Source: Telluribacter roseus (GTDB lineage Bacteria > Bacteroidota > Bacteroidia > Cytophagales > Spirosomataceae). Taken from it: a stretch of DNA of 64,000 nucleotides. Position 1 is the first letter of the stretch; each line of letters opens with the position of its first letter. Location of the stretch: positions 62,001 through 126,000 of the forward strand of contig NZ_JAFEUV020000014.1 of the NCBI RefSeq assembly GCF_017355915.2, in the 5' to 3' direction. A model generated the notes under the pieces. That model saw only the letters and a program-made list of their open reading frames with translations. It was not told the DNA's origin and made no database searches. Shown one piece after another: positions 33,110-43,275 of this stretch. A program made the translations under genes and the position numbers.

Positions 33110-35548
33110 CTACTCCCGCACCAGCCGATATGTCTTTCCCTTTACCGTATTAAAAACAAGTACATCCCCCTCCCGACGTGATTGTACTCCCTCTACCCGT
33201 AGCGGTACCGCTGACCGGATGCGGCATTCGCCTCCGGCCTCGGAGCGTACGGTGGCGGATGTGAGTTTGCCCCCGGTCCAGTCCATCCCAACTTCGTAGT
33301 CACCACGGGCGCGTAAGCCTTTAACCGAGCCCTTCTGCCAGGTGGAGGGAAGCGCCGGGAGTAGCTGGATAGCGTCCAGGTGGCTTTGGATCAGCATCTC
33401 GGCCATACCGGCTATACCACCAAAGTTGCCGTCGACCTGGAAGGGCGGATGGGCGCAGAACAGGTTGGCGTAAGTACCTCCACCCTTGTACTCAGGATTG
33501 TCGTGACCTACATAGTGCAGGAGTTCGCGCAGGAGCTTATAAGCGTGGTCGCCGTCGAGGAGGCGTGCCCAGAAGTTGATCTTCCAGGCCTTACTCCAGC
33601 CCGTACCGCCGTCGCCCCGGATCTCGAGCGTTTTCTGAGCTGCCTGAGCAAATTCGGGTGTAGTTAGTGGAGAAATCTGTCGTCCGGGGTGCAGTCCGTA
33701 GAGGTGCGAGACGTGACGATGCTGCGGGTCCTGGTCTTCGTGGTCCTTGTACCACTCCTGCAGGTTACCCTTCTTGCCAATCTGCAGCGGGAACAGCTTA
33801 CTTCGCTTGTCGAGCAGCATCTTCCGGTAGTCGGCATCAGTACCCAGCACTTCGGAAGCCTCGATAATATTGGTAAACAGGTCCCAGATCAGCGACATAT
33901 CCATGGTGGCAGCGATGGTTACATCGTATGGCTTACCGTCTGGTCCTATGAAGAGGTTCTCGGGTGAGGTAGAGGGAGCCGTCACCAGGTACCCATCAGG
34001 ACCTTCCACCAACCAGTCCAGGCAGAACTCAGCCGCCTCTTTCATAAGCGGGTAGGCCGTAGTCTGCAGGTACTTTTTATCTTGTGTAAAGCGGTAGTGC
34101 TCGTACAGGTGCTGACTCAGCCACGCGCTGCCCAGCATCCAGTTGGCCCACTGCGGAGTACCCTTGCCCAGGTCGCCTACCGGATTGGCTGCTCCCCAGA
34201 TATCGGCATTGTGGTGGACTACCCAGCCGTCGGTACCGTAGAAGTTTTTGGAAGTTTCCTTACCCGTCACCGACAGTGTTTTGATCAGATTGATCAGCGG
34301 CTGGTGTAGCTCCGACAGGTTGGTTACCTCGGCCGGCCAGTAGTTCATCTGAGCGTTGATGTTGGTGGTGTAGTTGCTGCTCCAGGGCGGCTGTACGTGC
34401 GGGTTCCATATGCCCTGCAGGGTAGCCGCCGGACTTCCGGTCCGCGAGCTGGATATAAGCAGGTACCGCCCGTACTGGAAGTACATGGACTCCAGCGCCG
34501 GATCATTGGCACCAGCCGTATAGCGCTTCAGGCGTTCGTTGGTAGGCAGGTTAGGTACCTGGTTGTCATTCAACGTCAGTGCTACGCGATTGAAGTACCG
34601 CTTGTAGTCCTGCACGTGCGCCTTCTTTATTACATCGTACGGCTTGACTACTGCTTTCTTAAGGTACCCCTCTGCCAGGGCTTTTTCATCCTTCCCATCT
34701 TTATCCGGGCACTTGTCAAAGCCGTTGAAGCTCGTTGCCGCCGACACAAACAGGACCACCTCCGTCGCGCCCGCCACCCGCAGCCCGTTAGCATCAGAAG
34801 TTACCTTTCCTCCTTTATTGACGGCCCGCACCCGCATATCATACCGCATACCCCGACAGCCGGTAGGATCATCGTAGACGACGGGTTCAGGATTGTAGTT
34901 TACGTAATTAGGATCGGTATGAGCGGGCGCTTTGCCCCGCATCGCTATCTCGGTAGGGCTGATCGCTGCATTCGTAAATCGGATGGGACTCCTGGTACTT
35001 ACCGTAAAGTTTAAGGCACCGGCTTTGCTGGCGGTTAGTCGAATTACGATCATCTGATCCGGCGCTGACGACAGAATTTCGCGCTGGTACTCTACTCCAT
35101 TCACCACAAAGCGCGTAGTAGCCACCGCATTAGCTATATCCAGCTCCCGGCGGTAGCTGGTAGGCTGGCCCGCCGCATCCATCCTGATCAGCAGGTCGCC
35201 CAGTGGCTCGTACGACTCGGTGTACAATCCCTGCATCTTTTTAGTCAGCTCATGGGCGGTAGCGTAGTCTCCGGCAAAAAGGGCCTTCCTGATCTCGGGC
35301 AGGTACTTTGACGCGTCCGGATTGGCATTGGTGCTGGTGGGGCCACCCGACCAGAGGGTAGCTTCGTTGAGCTGGATTAGTTCTTCACCTACCTTTCCCC
35401 ATACCATCGCTCCGAGTCTACCATTACCTACCGGAAGGGCTTCTTCCCACCGCTCGGCGGGCCGGTCGTACCATAGCGTCAGTGCCTGAGCCATAAGTTG
35501 TACCGATACCTGGATTATAAGAAGCAGGGAGAGGACTGTTTTTTTCAT
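33110..35548 (-). CDS. Glycoside hydrolase family 95 (alpha-L-fucosidase type)
   Basis: The 812-residue exported enzyme has a signal peptide ([20 protein letters not shown]) and the GH95 N-terminal signature [20 protein letters not shown]. The (alpha/alpha)6 barrel contains [20 protein letters not shown] and the C-terminal barrel text [21 protein letters not shown]95 enzymes hydrolyse alpha-1,2-linked L-fucose, and some act on alpha-L-galactosides, by an inverting mechanism. It is not in a SusCD locus here. The adjacent aldolase suggests further use of the released sugar. Confidence 0.88.
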   Translation of the reverse strand: MKKTVLSLLLIIQVSVQLMAQALTLWYDRPAERWEEALPVGNGRLGAMVWGKVGEELIQLNEATLWSGGPTSTNANPDASKYLPEIRKALFAGDYATAHELTKKMQGLYTESYEPLGDLLIRMDAAGQPTSYRRELDIANAVATTRFVVNGVEYQREILSSAPDQMIVIRLTASKAGALNFTVSTRSPIRFTNAAISPTEIAMRGKAPAHTDPNYVNYNPEPVVYDDPTGCRGMRYDMRVRAVNKGGKVTSDANGLRVAGATEVVLFVSAATSFNGFDKCPDKDGKDEKALAEGYLKKAVVKPYDVIKKAHVQDYKRYFNRVALTLNDNQVPNLPTNERLKRYTAGANDPALESMYFQYGRYLLISSSRTGSPAATLQGIWNPHVQPPWSSNYTTNINAQMNYWPAEVTNLSELHQPLINLIKTLSVTGKETSKNFYGTDGWVVHHNADIWGAANPVGDLGKGTPQWANWMLGSAWLSQHLYEHYRFTQDKKYLQTTAYPLMKEAAEFCLDWLVEGPDGYLVTAPSTSPENLFIGPDGKPYDVTIAATMDMSLIWDLFTNIIEASEVLGTDADYRKMLLDKRSKLFPLQIGKKGNLQEWYKDHEDQDPQHRHVSHLYGLHPGRQISPLTTPEFAQAAQKTLEIRGDGGTGWSKAWKINFWARLLDGDHAYKLLRELLHYVGHDNPEYKGGGTYANLFCAHPPFQVDGNFGGIAGMAEMLIQSHLDAIQLLPALPSTWQKGSVKGLRARGDYEVGMDWTGGKLTSATVRSEAGGECRIRSAVPLRVEGVQSRREGDVLVFNTVKGKTYRLVRE

Positions 35549-35685
35549 TTTTAGGTTATATAGGTGATTAGGCGCTAGCTTTTAGCTAGTAGCTTTAACA
35601 ATTTCATGGTCGAAGGCTATTTATGTAGTACCTAACCTTATCACAAAAGTTATTTTTCAACAAAACTAACCACAACCAGCTTCTC

Positions 35686-36453
35686 ATGCGCTACGCTCTC
35701 CCGCTGATTTTACTAGGTCTGCTTTTTATCGTATCCTGCCAGTCCTCTTCCGATCCGGCCCAATCCGCCGTAGACGGTGCCATCGATTTCCACGGCGGTA
35801 AGGCGTACGAAGGGTTCCGGATGGAGTTTGATTTCCGGGATAAACACTACGTAGTAGAGCGTGAAGGGGGACGCTTCCTGTATGAGCGCCATCAGAAAGA
35901 TTCGACGGGCGCCGACGTACGCGACATACTCACCAACGAAGAAGCCTACCGCACCATCAACGGCAAGCGACAGAACGTACCCGATACTACCATGAGCAAG
36001 TACCAGAACTCCGTGAATTCGGTAGCGTACTTCGTGCTGCTCCCCCAGCCCCTCAACGACCCGGCGGTTAAGAAGGAATATATAGGCGAGGCCACTATTA
36101 AGGGCAAGACGTACCACAAAGTACATGTATCCTTTGCTCAGGAAGGTGGTGGTAAAGACTTCAGCGACCAATTTGTCTACTGGTTCGACAAGAACGACTT
36201 CTCCCTGGACTACCTGGCGTACCTCTACTATACCGACGAAACCGGCCTGCGCTTCCGCGAAGCCTATAACCCCAAGAAGGTGGGGGGTATACTGGTGCAG
36301 GATTACATCAACTACGCCCCTACCGACTCAGCCATGGCTGTCACGAGGGAGAACCTCCTGAAAATGGATCAGTACTTTGAGTCGGGGCAGTTGAAGGAGC
36401 TTTCGCGGATTGAGAATAAGAATGTAAAGGTGCAGAGCCCGGTGAATAAGTAG
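35686..36453 (+). CDS. DUF6503-like lipoprotein
   Basis: The 255-residue protein has a lipoprotein signal peptide (MRYALPLILLGLLFIVSC). A domain follows with HGGKAYEGFRMEFDFRDKHY, KGKTYHKVHVSFAQEGG and YWFDKNDFSLDYLAYLYYTD, which resembles the DUF6503 family of Bacteroidota. The fold is probably a LolA/LolB-like half barrel that binds lipid or hydrophobic ligands, but that is inference. It is monocistronic and divergent from the GH95 gene. Confidence 0.65.
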   Translation: MRYALPLILLGLLFIVSCQSSSDPAQSAVDGAIDFHGGKAYEGFRMEFDFRDKHYVVEREGGRFLYERHQKDSTGADVRDILTNEEAYRTINGKRQNVPDTTMSKYQNSVNSVAYFVLLPQPLNDPAVKKEYIGEATIKGKTYHKVHVSFAQEGGGKDFSDQFVYWFDKNDFSLDYLAYLYYTDETGLRFREAYNPKKVGGILVQDYINYAPTDSAMAVTRENLLKMDQYFESGQLKELSRIENKNVKVQSPVNK

Positions 36454-36572
36454 TAGGCAGAAGTGTTTTACCACAGAGTAAATAAGAGGTAAGCACAGAG
36501 GGCACAGAGTTCTTTTTCACTCTCTCGAACTCCGCGCTATAACTCAGAGAACTCTGTGGTGAAAAAAGCACC

Positions 36573-36929
36573 TTACCCAAGCGAACGTATTGCTAAGCGG
36601 TTGCCTTCGGTGTCTTCAAAGAGGGCCATGTAGCCAAAGCTGGGGCTAACCTGCGTTTTTTCGCGGATGATGCGGCCTCCGGCTATCTCCACCCGGCTGA
36701 GTAGCTCCGTCATGTCATCGCCGCCGTCGAGGTACAGCAGCGGGCCTTCGTGTGAGGGATGGTAGGCGGTAGGGTGTTGTACCAGTGCGCCGCCCTCAGG
36801 CAGCAGTACCATTTTGAGCGCTCCCAGGTCCAGTACGGACAGGTCAGTAGCCAGCAGGGCTCCGTAAAACTGAGCGGCACGGTTGATATCGGTAGCAGGT
36901 ATTTCGAACCAGGCAATGAGTGATGACAT
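36573..36929 (-). CDS. VOC-family (glyoxalase-like) protein
   Basis: The 118-residue single vicinal-oxygen-chelate module starts at ATG 36929 (MSSLIAWFEIPATDINRAAQ). It contains FGYMALFEDTEGNRLAIRS at the end, the typical pattern of bacterial VOC proteins of unknown substrate. A longer frame from 37163 overlaps the divergent lipoprotein gene and is not supported. Confidence 0.75.
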   Translation of the reverse strand: MSSLIAWFEIPATDINRAAQFYGALLATDLSVLDLGALKMVLLPEGGALVQHPTAYHPSHEGPLLYLDGGDDMTELLSRVEIAGGRIIREKTQVSPSFGYMALFEDTEGNRLAIRSLG

Positions 36930-37007
36930 AAGGCAGATGCAGGTTTGATTGGTATAAAAAAGCAGTGTGGGGCTTTTACACCTAAAAATAGCAGGTCTAC
37001 TTTTACC

Positions 37008-37487
37008 ATGAAAGCTTTCTTCCTTGCCATTTCGTTCTGCATCCTTACCAGCGCCTGTAACTCTCAACCCGCCTCCACCAGGAAGGAGACGCAGGGGCCC
37101 GCAGTTACGCCCATTATCGTTATCAAGGAAATAGCCAACCAGACGCAGGAGGATCTTGAACACATCCTGGGCCTGACGAGCAGCTTTCAGCCCCTGAACC
37201 AGGAGGAACTGACGGTTTGCAAAAACTGCCAGAAGTACATCTACAAGAATGGCCTCGTCCGCATTGTCTATATCAACGACATGGCCGACTGGATCACCGT
37301 CAATCCGCCAGATTCTACTCCCGTACGGGATGCACTCCCCCTGCTGGGCCTACCCGCCACACCACCCGATAGTAAGACAGACTCCCTGAGCCGCTGGAAA
37401 GGGGTACATGGACTTAAAGAAATCAATGTATATACCACCCCCAGGGGCACTATTGATTATATACTGGTAAAGTCCTTTACGCTCTGA
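37008..37487 (+). CDS. Small lipoprotein of unknown function
   Basis: The 159-residue protein has a lipoprotein signal peptide (MKAFFLAISFCILTSAC). The mature part contains a CKNCQKYIYKNG stretch (two cysteines spaced CxxC), a YINDMADWITVNPP region and a beta-rich end (INVYTTPRGTIDYILVKSF). No family was recognised. The start is ATG 37008, because the longer frame overlaps the VOC gene promoter area. Confidence 0.55.
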   Translation: MKAFFLAISFCILTSACNSQPASTRKETQGPAVTPIIVIKEIANQTQEDLEHILGLTSSFQPLNQEELTVCKNCQKYIYKNGLVRIVYINDMADWITVNPPDSTPVRDALPLLGLPATPPDSKTDSLSRWKGVHGLKEINVYTTPRGTIDYILVKSFTL

Positions 37488-37554
37488 ATAGTACTATCAA
37501 GTACCACAAAAGCACCAATCTGTATCTAACCTTCGGCTTTTAGCTTAGATTTTG

Positions 37555-37562
37555 TACTTTTG
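37555..37562 (+). promoter_or_regulatory. Promoter -7 element of icd
   Basis: TACTTTTG matches TAnnTTTG, 48 bases before the icd start. The expected TTG is replaced by TTC (37532-37534). Confidence 0.5.
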
Positions 37563-37609
37563 GGCCGATGTTGAAACAAATAATATTTGGCTACTAATTT
37601 TATTACCAC

Positions 37610-38836
37610 ATGAACAAAATTAAAGTTGCTAATCCGGTCGTTGAGCTCGACGGGGATGAGATGACCCGCATCATCTGGAAATTCATCAAAGAAAAACTCA
37701 TTCTGCCGTATCTGGACGTAGATATCAAGTACTATGACCTCGGCATCGAATACCGCGACGAAACCAATGACCAGGTAACCATTGATGCCGCCAACGCGAT
37801 CAAGCAGTACGGTGTAGGTATCAAGTGTGCTACCATCACGCCTGACGAAGCCCGCGTAGAAGAGTTCGGCCTGAAGCAGATGTGGAAGTCGCCCAATGGT
37901 ACTATCCGTAACATCCTGGATGGTACTGTATTCCGTGAGCCTATCGTGATGAGCAACGTACCCCGCCTCGTTACTACCTGGACTTCACCTATCATCGTAG
38001 GTCGTCACGCGTTTGGTGACCAGTATCGCGCTACTGACTTCGTAGTACCCGGCAAAGGTAAACTGACGATGAAGTTTGAAGGTGAGGACGGAACTGTACA
38101 GGAGTTTGAAGTATTCAACTTCCCTGGTGGTGGTGTAGCCATGGGTATGTACAACCTCGACGAGTCTATCCGTGGATTCGCTCGCTCATGTATGAACATT
38201 GGTCTGCAGAAGGGCTGGCCGGTATACCTCTCTACCAAGAATACCATCCTTAAGAAATACGACGGTCGCTTCAAGGACCTGTTCCAGGAAATCTACGACA
38301 CCGAGTTCAAGGCTAAGTTTGAAGAAGCGGGTATCGTATACGAGCACCGCCTCATCGACGACATGGTAGCTTCGGCTCTGAAATGGAGCGGCAGCTTCGT
38401 ATGGGCTTGTAAGAACTACGACGGTGACGTACAATCTGACTCGGTAGCGCAGGGCTTTGGCTCACTGGGTCTGATGACGTCGGTACTGGTTACTCCCGAT
38501 GGAAGTACTATGGAGGCTGAAGCTGCCCACGGTACCGTTACCCGTCACTACCGCGAGCACCAGAAGGGTCGTCCTACGTCTACCAACCCGATCGCTTCCA
38601 TCTTCGCATGGACCCGCGGTCTGGCGTTCCGTGGTAAACTGGACAACAACCAGGAGCTGATCAACTTCTCTGAGACTCTCGAGCGCGTATGTATCGAGAC
38701 CGTCGAAAGTGGTAAAATGACGAAGGACCTGGCAATCATCGTACACGGTAACGACGTGAAGCACGGTGAGCACTTCCTGTACACGGAGGAGTTCCTCGAA
38801 GCCATCAACGAAAACCTGCAGTCGGCTCTGGCCTAA
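37610..38836 (+). CDS. icd: NADP-dependent isocitrate dehydrogenase, eukaryote-type
   Basis: The enzyme converts isocitrate to 2-oxoglutarate in the TCA cycle. The 408-residue length and the motifs [33 protein letters not shown] and [16 protein letters not shown] belong to the type II homodimeric NADP family that includes the mitochondrial enzymes, not the E. coli Icd type. It is a single-gene unit with promoter and terminator. Codon use is biased toward GGT, CGT and ACT, which suggests high expression. Confidence 0.93.
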   Translation: MNKIKVANPVVELDGDEMTRIIWKFIKEKLILPYLDVDIKYYDLGIEYRDETNDQVTIDAANAIKQYGVGIKCATITPDEARVEEFGLKQMWKSPNGTIRNILDGTVFREPIVMSNVPRLVTTWTSPIIVGRHAFGDQYRATDFVVPGKGKLTMKFEGEDGTVQEFEVFNFPGGGVAMGMYNLDESIRGFARSCMNIGLQKGWPVYLSTKNTILKKYDGRFKDLFQEIYDTEFKAKFEEAGIVYEHRLIDDMVASALKWSGSFVWACKNYDGDVQSDSVAQGFGSLGLMTSVLVTPDGSTMEAEAAHGTVTRHYREHQKGRPTSTNPIASIFAWTRGLAFRGKLDNNQELINFSETLERVCIETVESGKMTKDLAIIVHGNDVKHGEHFLYTEEFLEAINENLQSALA

Positions 38837-38857
38837 GGTGTAGTACTGGTTATACAT

Positions 38858-38900
38858 AAATGAGCCGCCGATTCCCCAGGGAGTTGGCGGCTCATTTTTT
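38858..38900 (+). terminator. Terminator of icd
   Basis: AAATGAGCCGCC (38858-38869) pairs with GGCGGCTCATTT (38886-38897), followed by T residues. It overlaps the stop codon of the converging SDR gene. Confidence 0.85.
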
Positions 38901-39663
38901 AGAATCCAATTGAATTACCCCCATCCACCGGCAGCGACACCCCCGTAATAAACGAAGCGGCTTCGGAGGAGAGGAACACCGCCGCCAGCCCAATGTCTTT
39001 GGGAGCGCCCAGCCGCGCCATCGGCGTACGGCTCATGGCACGCCGCAGACGGTCCGGGTCGTCGTTCATGGCTTTGAGGAACATAGGCGTTTCGATGAAG
39101 CCGGGAGCAATGGCATTGATGCGGACGTTGTGCGGCGAAAACTCCGACGCCAGGATCTTGATCATACCTTCCAGCGCCGTCTTGGAGGCTCCGTAGGCGG
39201 CTACCCGATCTATGCCGTAGTAGGCAGCCATGGAGGAGATCATCAGGATAGAGCCGCTCCGGCGGGCAATCATGTGGCGGGCACACTCACGGGTCAGGGA
39301 GAATACCGCGTTGAGGTTGGTCATCAGAATACGGTCAAACTCCTCGTCTGTTACATCCAGCGCCGGCTTTTTCATGTTAATCCCGGCATTGTTAATGAGT
39401 ATGTCAATGGGGCCGCAGGTCTTTTCAATATGCTGCACCAGGGCCGGGAGCTTCGCCCGATCTGTCACGTCGTTGACTACGTAGTAGGCCCTTTCGCCCA
39501 GGGTATCTACGGCTTCTTTCAGCATTTCTTCGCGGCGGCCCGTTATGACCACCCGGGCTCCGGCCTCGACGAGGCATTGGGTAGTAGCCAGTCCGATGCC
39601 GGTACCTCCGCCGGTCACCAAGGCTAATTTGCCTTCCAATGAAAAAGATTGTGTCGTATTCAC
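38899..39663 (-). CDS. SDR oxidoreductase, probable D-fructuronate reductase
   Basis: The 254-residue protein has the SDR motifs VTGGGTGIGLATTQ (cofactor), NNAGINMKKP, catalytic serine in LMISSMAAYYG and the active pair YGASK. The start is GTG 39663; there is no ATG in frame between this point and the upstream gene, whose stop lies only 19 bases away. In glucuronate loci an SDR next to uxuA reduces D-fructuronate to D-mannonate, replacing UxuB. That role is inferred from its place directly after the uxuA-GH67 frame. Other SDR substrates cannot be ruled out. Confidence 0.75.
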   Translation of the reverse strand: MNTTQSFSLEGKLALVTGGGTGIGLATTQCLVEAGARVVITGRREEMLKEAVDTLGERAYYVVNDVTDRAKLPALVQHIEKTCGPIDILINNAGINMKKPALDVTDEEFDRILMTNLNAVFSLTRECARHMIARRSGSILMISSMAAYYGIDRVAAYGASKTALEGMIKILASEFSPHNVRINAIAPGFIETPMFLKAMNDDPDRLRRAMSRTPMARLGAPKDIGLAAVFLSSEAASFITGVSLPVDGGNSIGF

Positions 39664-39682
39664 AGCTTGTATTTTCTGGTAA

Positions 39683-42600
39683 TTAACGTAATTGATAAAT
39701 GCGCACCAGCTTCTTGATTTCGTCCAGCGTGCGGGTAGGCTTGGGCAGGTCAGCGGGGATAGGGCGCTTGGAGTACGTCTGGAAGTACAGCACGCAGGCG
39801 TCGCGCCACCACTCGGCTTCCCGCTTCTGGATCTGCAGGCGGCCCGCCACATCAGCGTATAGTTCGGGATCTACGGAGTCCTTCACGCTGTCCCACTGCC
39901 GGATCATCTGCTCCACCGACTTTACGCCACCGTAGTAGCGGTAGCAAAGTTCTTCCCACAAGCTACGCCCATTAGCCATCTTGTGCGACCAGGGTACATG
40001 GTGAAACCAGAGCAGGTACTTGTCCGGCGTGGTTTCCAATACTCCCCACTGCTGCTGCAACTCCGGCGTGTACTGCGAAAGGGCGTTGGAGCCGGTTTTG
40101 GTACGGTCGAAGCCAATACCCTGCGCATCGGCGCGGTGGTAGTAGAGGGAAGTCCAGTCGGGACGTTGGCTCTTCTCCAGCCAGGGCTGCGGCCCGTAGT
40201 GGATACTTTCGCCCATGATGTGGTGCAGCCCCAGGGGCGTCATGTAGTTAACCGCCGCCTCCCGCGATTCCATCAAGATATTTTTAATGGTAGCCACCAC
40301 CTGCGGCTGGCGGGTGAGCGTCATCTTGATCCACTCCTCGGCGATCTGCTCTGACGACAAAGTATGGTCCCACGCCAGCCGCCCGTAGGCGTACCAGTTG
40401 GCCTGCCCCACGGGGTGACCGGTCCAGTTGCGGTCGGAGCCGACATTGGATACACCAGCCATGCCGGTATGGTTGTAGCCATGAAGGCTTCCATCCACTA
40501 CCTCGGCTACCGTAGAGCCAAGACCTTTGATGTAGGTGTCGCTGTCGAGGGTTTCTTTAAAGAGTGGCGCCTCGTACACCAGGTGCGTAGCAAAGCCCAG
40601 GTACTCCTGCGTAAGCTGAAACTCCATCATCAGGGGCGTTTGGGGCATCTGGCCGAACAGCGGGTGAAAGGGCTCGCGGGGCTGGAAGTCAATGGGACCA
40701 TTCTTGACCTGTACCAGTACCTTCGGGTCAAACTGTCCGTCGAAGGGCTTGAACTCCTCGTAACCTGCCTTGTAGCGGTCGCCGTTGGGGTCGGCTTTGT
40801 AGACAAAGGCCCGCCACATCACAATGCCATCGTAGGGCGCCAGCGCCTTAGCCAGCATATTGGCCCCGTCGACGTGGGTTCGGTTGTAGTCCTGCGGACC
40901 GGGCTCGCCTTCTGAATTGGCTTTCACCACAAACCCACCAAAGTCCGGAATGATGGAATAAATCTCCTTCACCTTCTCGTTCCACCACTGCTGTACGGCC
41001 GGGTCCAGCGGGTCGGCGGTGGGCAGACCACCCACGTTGCGCGGCGCCGTAAAGCGCACCGACAGGTACACCCGAATGCCGTAGGGACGAAATACATCCG
41101 CCAGAGCCTTCACCTTGTGCAGGTACTCGGCCGTCATGAAGCGGGCGCTGGCGTTGACGTTATTGACTACCGTGGCGTTAATGCCGATGGAAGCGTTGGC
41201 GCGGGCGTACTCCTTGTAGCGCGGGTCAATGACCTGCGGCAGGTCGTACCACTTCCAGATGGACGAGCCTGCGTAGCCCCGCTCCACAGTACCGTTAGGG
41301 TTGTCCCAGTGATTGAGCACGCGGTACTGTACCTTGGGACTGGTAGTAATATTCAGCTCCGACAGCGGGCGCAGGGTCTGCAGGTGACGCAACAGCCCGA
41401 AGCTCCCGTACAGCAGGCCTTTTTCGGACTTAGCTGCTATGATAGTTTGGTTGCCTTTGCGGTAAATGTGGTACCCTTCCGGCCCTACTTGTTCCTGCTC
41501 ATCCAATTGAAATACAATATCACCTTTACCCGAAGTCTGCTTTTGCACACTGACTTTGGTACCTACTAACCCCTGCAAACCCGTCTGCAGCTCCTCCACG
41601 GCTACCTGCCGCATGGGGGAGTTTTCGGTATTGACGATGGAGGTAAAGGCAGTGGCGTAGGCCCGCTGCAGGGCCGCATCCTGTATCCGGTCGTATTTGA
41701 GCCAGAGGCGGTAGCCGTCGTCGGCTTGGGTACTTGGGGCTACCAGCATACCTACCAAAAGGAATACCAGCGCCAGCGAGCGCCGGATGGCCAGCTCCAT
41801 ACCGCGTAATTCGGCCAGCCCCTTGAGGCGGCCAATGGCCGAGTAGCCGGGGTAGGTGGTTTTGTGGAGGTCGTCCAGCATCTGGTGACCGTGGTCGGGG
41901 CGCATGGGTAGTGCGCTGTCGGGGCGGCCGGCCTGCTGCCGTCGCTGCTGTTCGAGAGTCAATTCTTTCATAACGCTATACATATCTACATCGCCGGTCA
42001 GGTGGTCGGCTTCGTGAAAATTACGGGGCTCATCAGCATCGCGCTTTGTGGAGCGCAGATGCACGAAGTGGATCCGGTTGCCCAGGCGCTGTACCATACC
42101 CGGGAGGTCGTTGTCGGCCCGGACACCCAGCGAGCCGGTGCAGAAGGTAATGCCATTGGCCCGGACGGGGCAGGCATTCATCAGCGCCTGCAGATCGGCT
42201 TCGGTACTTACCACGCGGGGCAGCCCCAGCAGCGGACGCGGCGGATCGTCGGGGTGGATGCACAGCCGTACGCCCAGCTCCTCCGCCACGGGTGCTACCT
42301 GCTGCACAAAGTAGTGCAGGTTGGCGCGGAGGGCGTCGGCGTCTATATCTTTATAAGTATCCAGCAGGGACTGAAAGGTAGCCAGCTCGAAGGCCTCTTC
42401 CGAACCCGGCAACCCCAGCAGTACCGTCGCGGTCAGCGTCCGGAGTTCTTCCTCCCCCATCGACTCAAACCGCCGCCTGGCCCGCCCGATGGTATCAGCA
42501 TCGTAGTCCTGCTCCGCACCGGGGCGCTTCAGGATGTGGAGGTCAAAGGCCACAAACTTCTCCCATTCAAAGCGAAGCGTACGGGCACCGTTGGGTAGCT

Positions 42601-42973
42601 GGTATACTACATCCGTCCGTGACCAGTCCAGTACCGGCATGAAGTTGTAGCACACGACCTGTATGCCGCAGGCCGCCAGGTTCCGCAGCGACTGCTTATA
42701 GTTTTCAATGTACTGCTCGCGCGAAGGCAGGCCCTTCTTGATATCCTCGTGGACGGGAAGGCTTTCCACCACCAGCCACCGCAGCGGCGTTACTGCCTCC
42801 GGAGCCTGTTCGATCAGTTGCTGCCGCTCCCGTATAGCCTCCACTGACCATACCTCTCCGACGGGTAGTTGGTGCAGGGCCGATACTACTCCTTCACAGC
42901 CTGCCTGCCTAATATCGTGAAGCGAAACGGGGTCCTTCGGCCCGAACCAGCGCATAGTTTGTATGAAAGGCAT
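39683..42973 (-). CDS. Mannonate dehydratase (UxuA) fused in frame to GH67 alpha-glucuronidase
   Basis: One uninterrupted frame of 1096 codons. Residues 1-395 are a complete UxuA: start [18 protein letters not shown], metal-site text CIHPDDPP (near 238-245) and TFCTGS, HFVHLRS, and MRPDHGHQ. It normally ends at [12 protein letters not shown]. The chain then runs without a stop into a signal-peptide-like segment ([18 protein letters not shown], residues 397-414) and a full GH67 alpha-glucuronidase (from about 418). The GH67 part has [20 protein letters not shown] with the catalytic-acid region and [15 protein letters not shown]67 frees glucuronic acid from xylo-oligosaccharides, and UxuA converts the derived mannonate to keto-deoxygluconate. 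An internal ATG at 41800 could start the second enzyme alone. The SDR follows, and the LacI regulator is divergent. Confidence 0.88.
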   Translation of the reverse strand: MPFIQTMRWFGPKDPVSLHDIRQAGCEGVVSALHQLPVGEVWSVEAIRERQQLIEQAPEAVTPLRWLVVESLPVHEDIKKGLPSREQYIENYKQSLRNLAACGIQVVCYNFMPVLDWSRTDVVYQLPNGARTLRFEWEKFVAFDLHILKRPGAEQDYDADTIGRARRRFESMGEEELRTLTATVLLGLPGSEEAFELATFQSLLDTYKDIDADALRANLHYFVQQVAPVAEELGVRLCIHPDDPPRPLLGLPRVVSTEADLQALMNACPVRANGITFCTGSLGVRADNDLPGMVQRLGNRIHFVHLRSTKRDADEPRNFHEADHLTGDVDMYSVMKELTLEQQRRQQAGRPDSALPMRPDHGHQMLDDLHKTTYPGYSAIGRLKGLAELRGMELAIRRSLALVFLLVGMLVAPSTQADDGYRLWLKYDRIQDAALQRAYATAFTSIVNTENSPMRQVAVEELQTGLQGLVGTKVSVQKQTSGKGDIVFQLDEQEQVGPEGYHIYRKGNQTIIAAKSEKGLLYGSFGLLRHLQTLRPLSELNITTSPKVQYRVLNHWDNPNGTVERGYAGSSIWKWYDLPQVIDPRYKEYARANASIGINATVVNNVNASARFMTAEYLHKVKALADVFRPYGIRVYLSVRFTAPRNVGGLPTADPLDPAVQQWWNEKVKEIYSIIPDFGGFVVKANSEGEPGPQDYNRTHVDGANMLAKALAPYDGIVMWRAFVYKADPNGDRYKAGYEEFKPFDGQFDPKVLVQVKNGPIDFQPREPFHPLFGQMPQTPLMMEFQLTQEYLGFATHLVYEAPLFKETLDSDTYIKGLGSTVAEVVDGSLHGYNHTGMAGVSNVGSDRNWTGHPVGQANWYAYGRLAWDHTLSSEQIAEEWIKMTLTRQPQVVATIKNILMESREAAVNYMTPLGLHHIMGESIHYGPQPWLEKSQRPDWTSLYYHRADAQGIGFDRTKTGSNALSQYTPELQQQWGVLETTPDKYLLWFHHVPWSHKMANGRSLWEELCYRYYGGVKSVEQMIRQWDSVKDSVDPELYADVAGRLQIQKREAEWWRDACVLYFQTYSKRPIPADLPKPTRTLDEIKKLVRIYQLR

Positions 42974-43109
42974 CTTTACTAATTACAATTTAGGACCTTC
43001 TTAACTACCAATTGACCAAGCCAAAGCTCCGGTACCTCTATTCGAAGCTATATGGATTCTCCTATTTACAACTATAAGAATAAAACATTTTAAACCCAAA
43101 ATAGCACAA

Positions 43110-43149
43110 TAGCTATCGGTATCGTTTTCGAAAACGATACCGATAGCTA
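43110..43149. promoter_or_regulatory. Perfect 40-bp palindrome, probable LacI-family operator
   Basis: The two 20-base halves (43110-43129 and 43130-43149) are exact reverse complements. The centre ATCGTTTTCGAAAACGAT (43121-43138) has the CG-centred form of LacI/GalR-family operators; the outer arms TAGCTATCGGT extend symmetry far beyond the usual 18-20 bp. It lies between the zinc-ribbon LacI gene and the UxuA-GH67 frame and just upstream of a TATATTTG element, so it should control both directions. There is no T-run, so it is not a terminator. Confidence 0.8.
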
Positions 43150-43161
43150 CCTAACTTTAAC

Positions 43162-43169
43162 TATATTTG
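43162..43169 (+). promoter_or_regulatory. Promoter -7 element of the lacI-type gene
   Basis: TATATTTG matches TAnnTTTG. The -33 position falls inside or at the edge of the palindrome, so a bound repressor would block it. No TTG is visible at the expected distance. Confidence 0.5.
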
Positions 43170-43275
43170 AGACAGTCGGTGGCGGTAAGCCAGAAGGAAA
43201 AAGCCGTGGGGTAAATATCTCCATAAGTACTGACGTAGAGTACTACCTGAAAAATACAATTCAACGATCTGGTAC

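Larger units (their letters stand above)
42974..43275. other. Divergent control region of the glucuronate locus, 302 bp
   Basis: The region lies between the UxuA-GH67 frame (minus) and the lacI-type gene (plus). It is AT-rich and contains the 40-bp palindrome (43110-43149) and a TATATTTG element. No gene fits within it. The palindrome is about 137 bases upstream of the fusion start and 127 bases upstream of the regulator. Confidence 0.6.

Noticed and set aside
40364-42598. Several plus-strand frames of 120-198 codons opposite UxuA-GH67
   Set aside because: They arise from the codon bias of the minus-strand gene; none shows a domain or start context.
39683-42973. Sequencing error as the cause of the UxuA-GH67 fusion
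   Set aside because: Both halves are intact and in the same frame, so no frameshift is needed; a single-base error at a former stop codon cannot be excluded from sequence alone and is listed as a refuting result.
43110-43149. Palindrome as a terminator
   Set aside because: No T-run on either strand, and it lies upstream of both divergent genes rather than after one.
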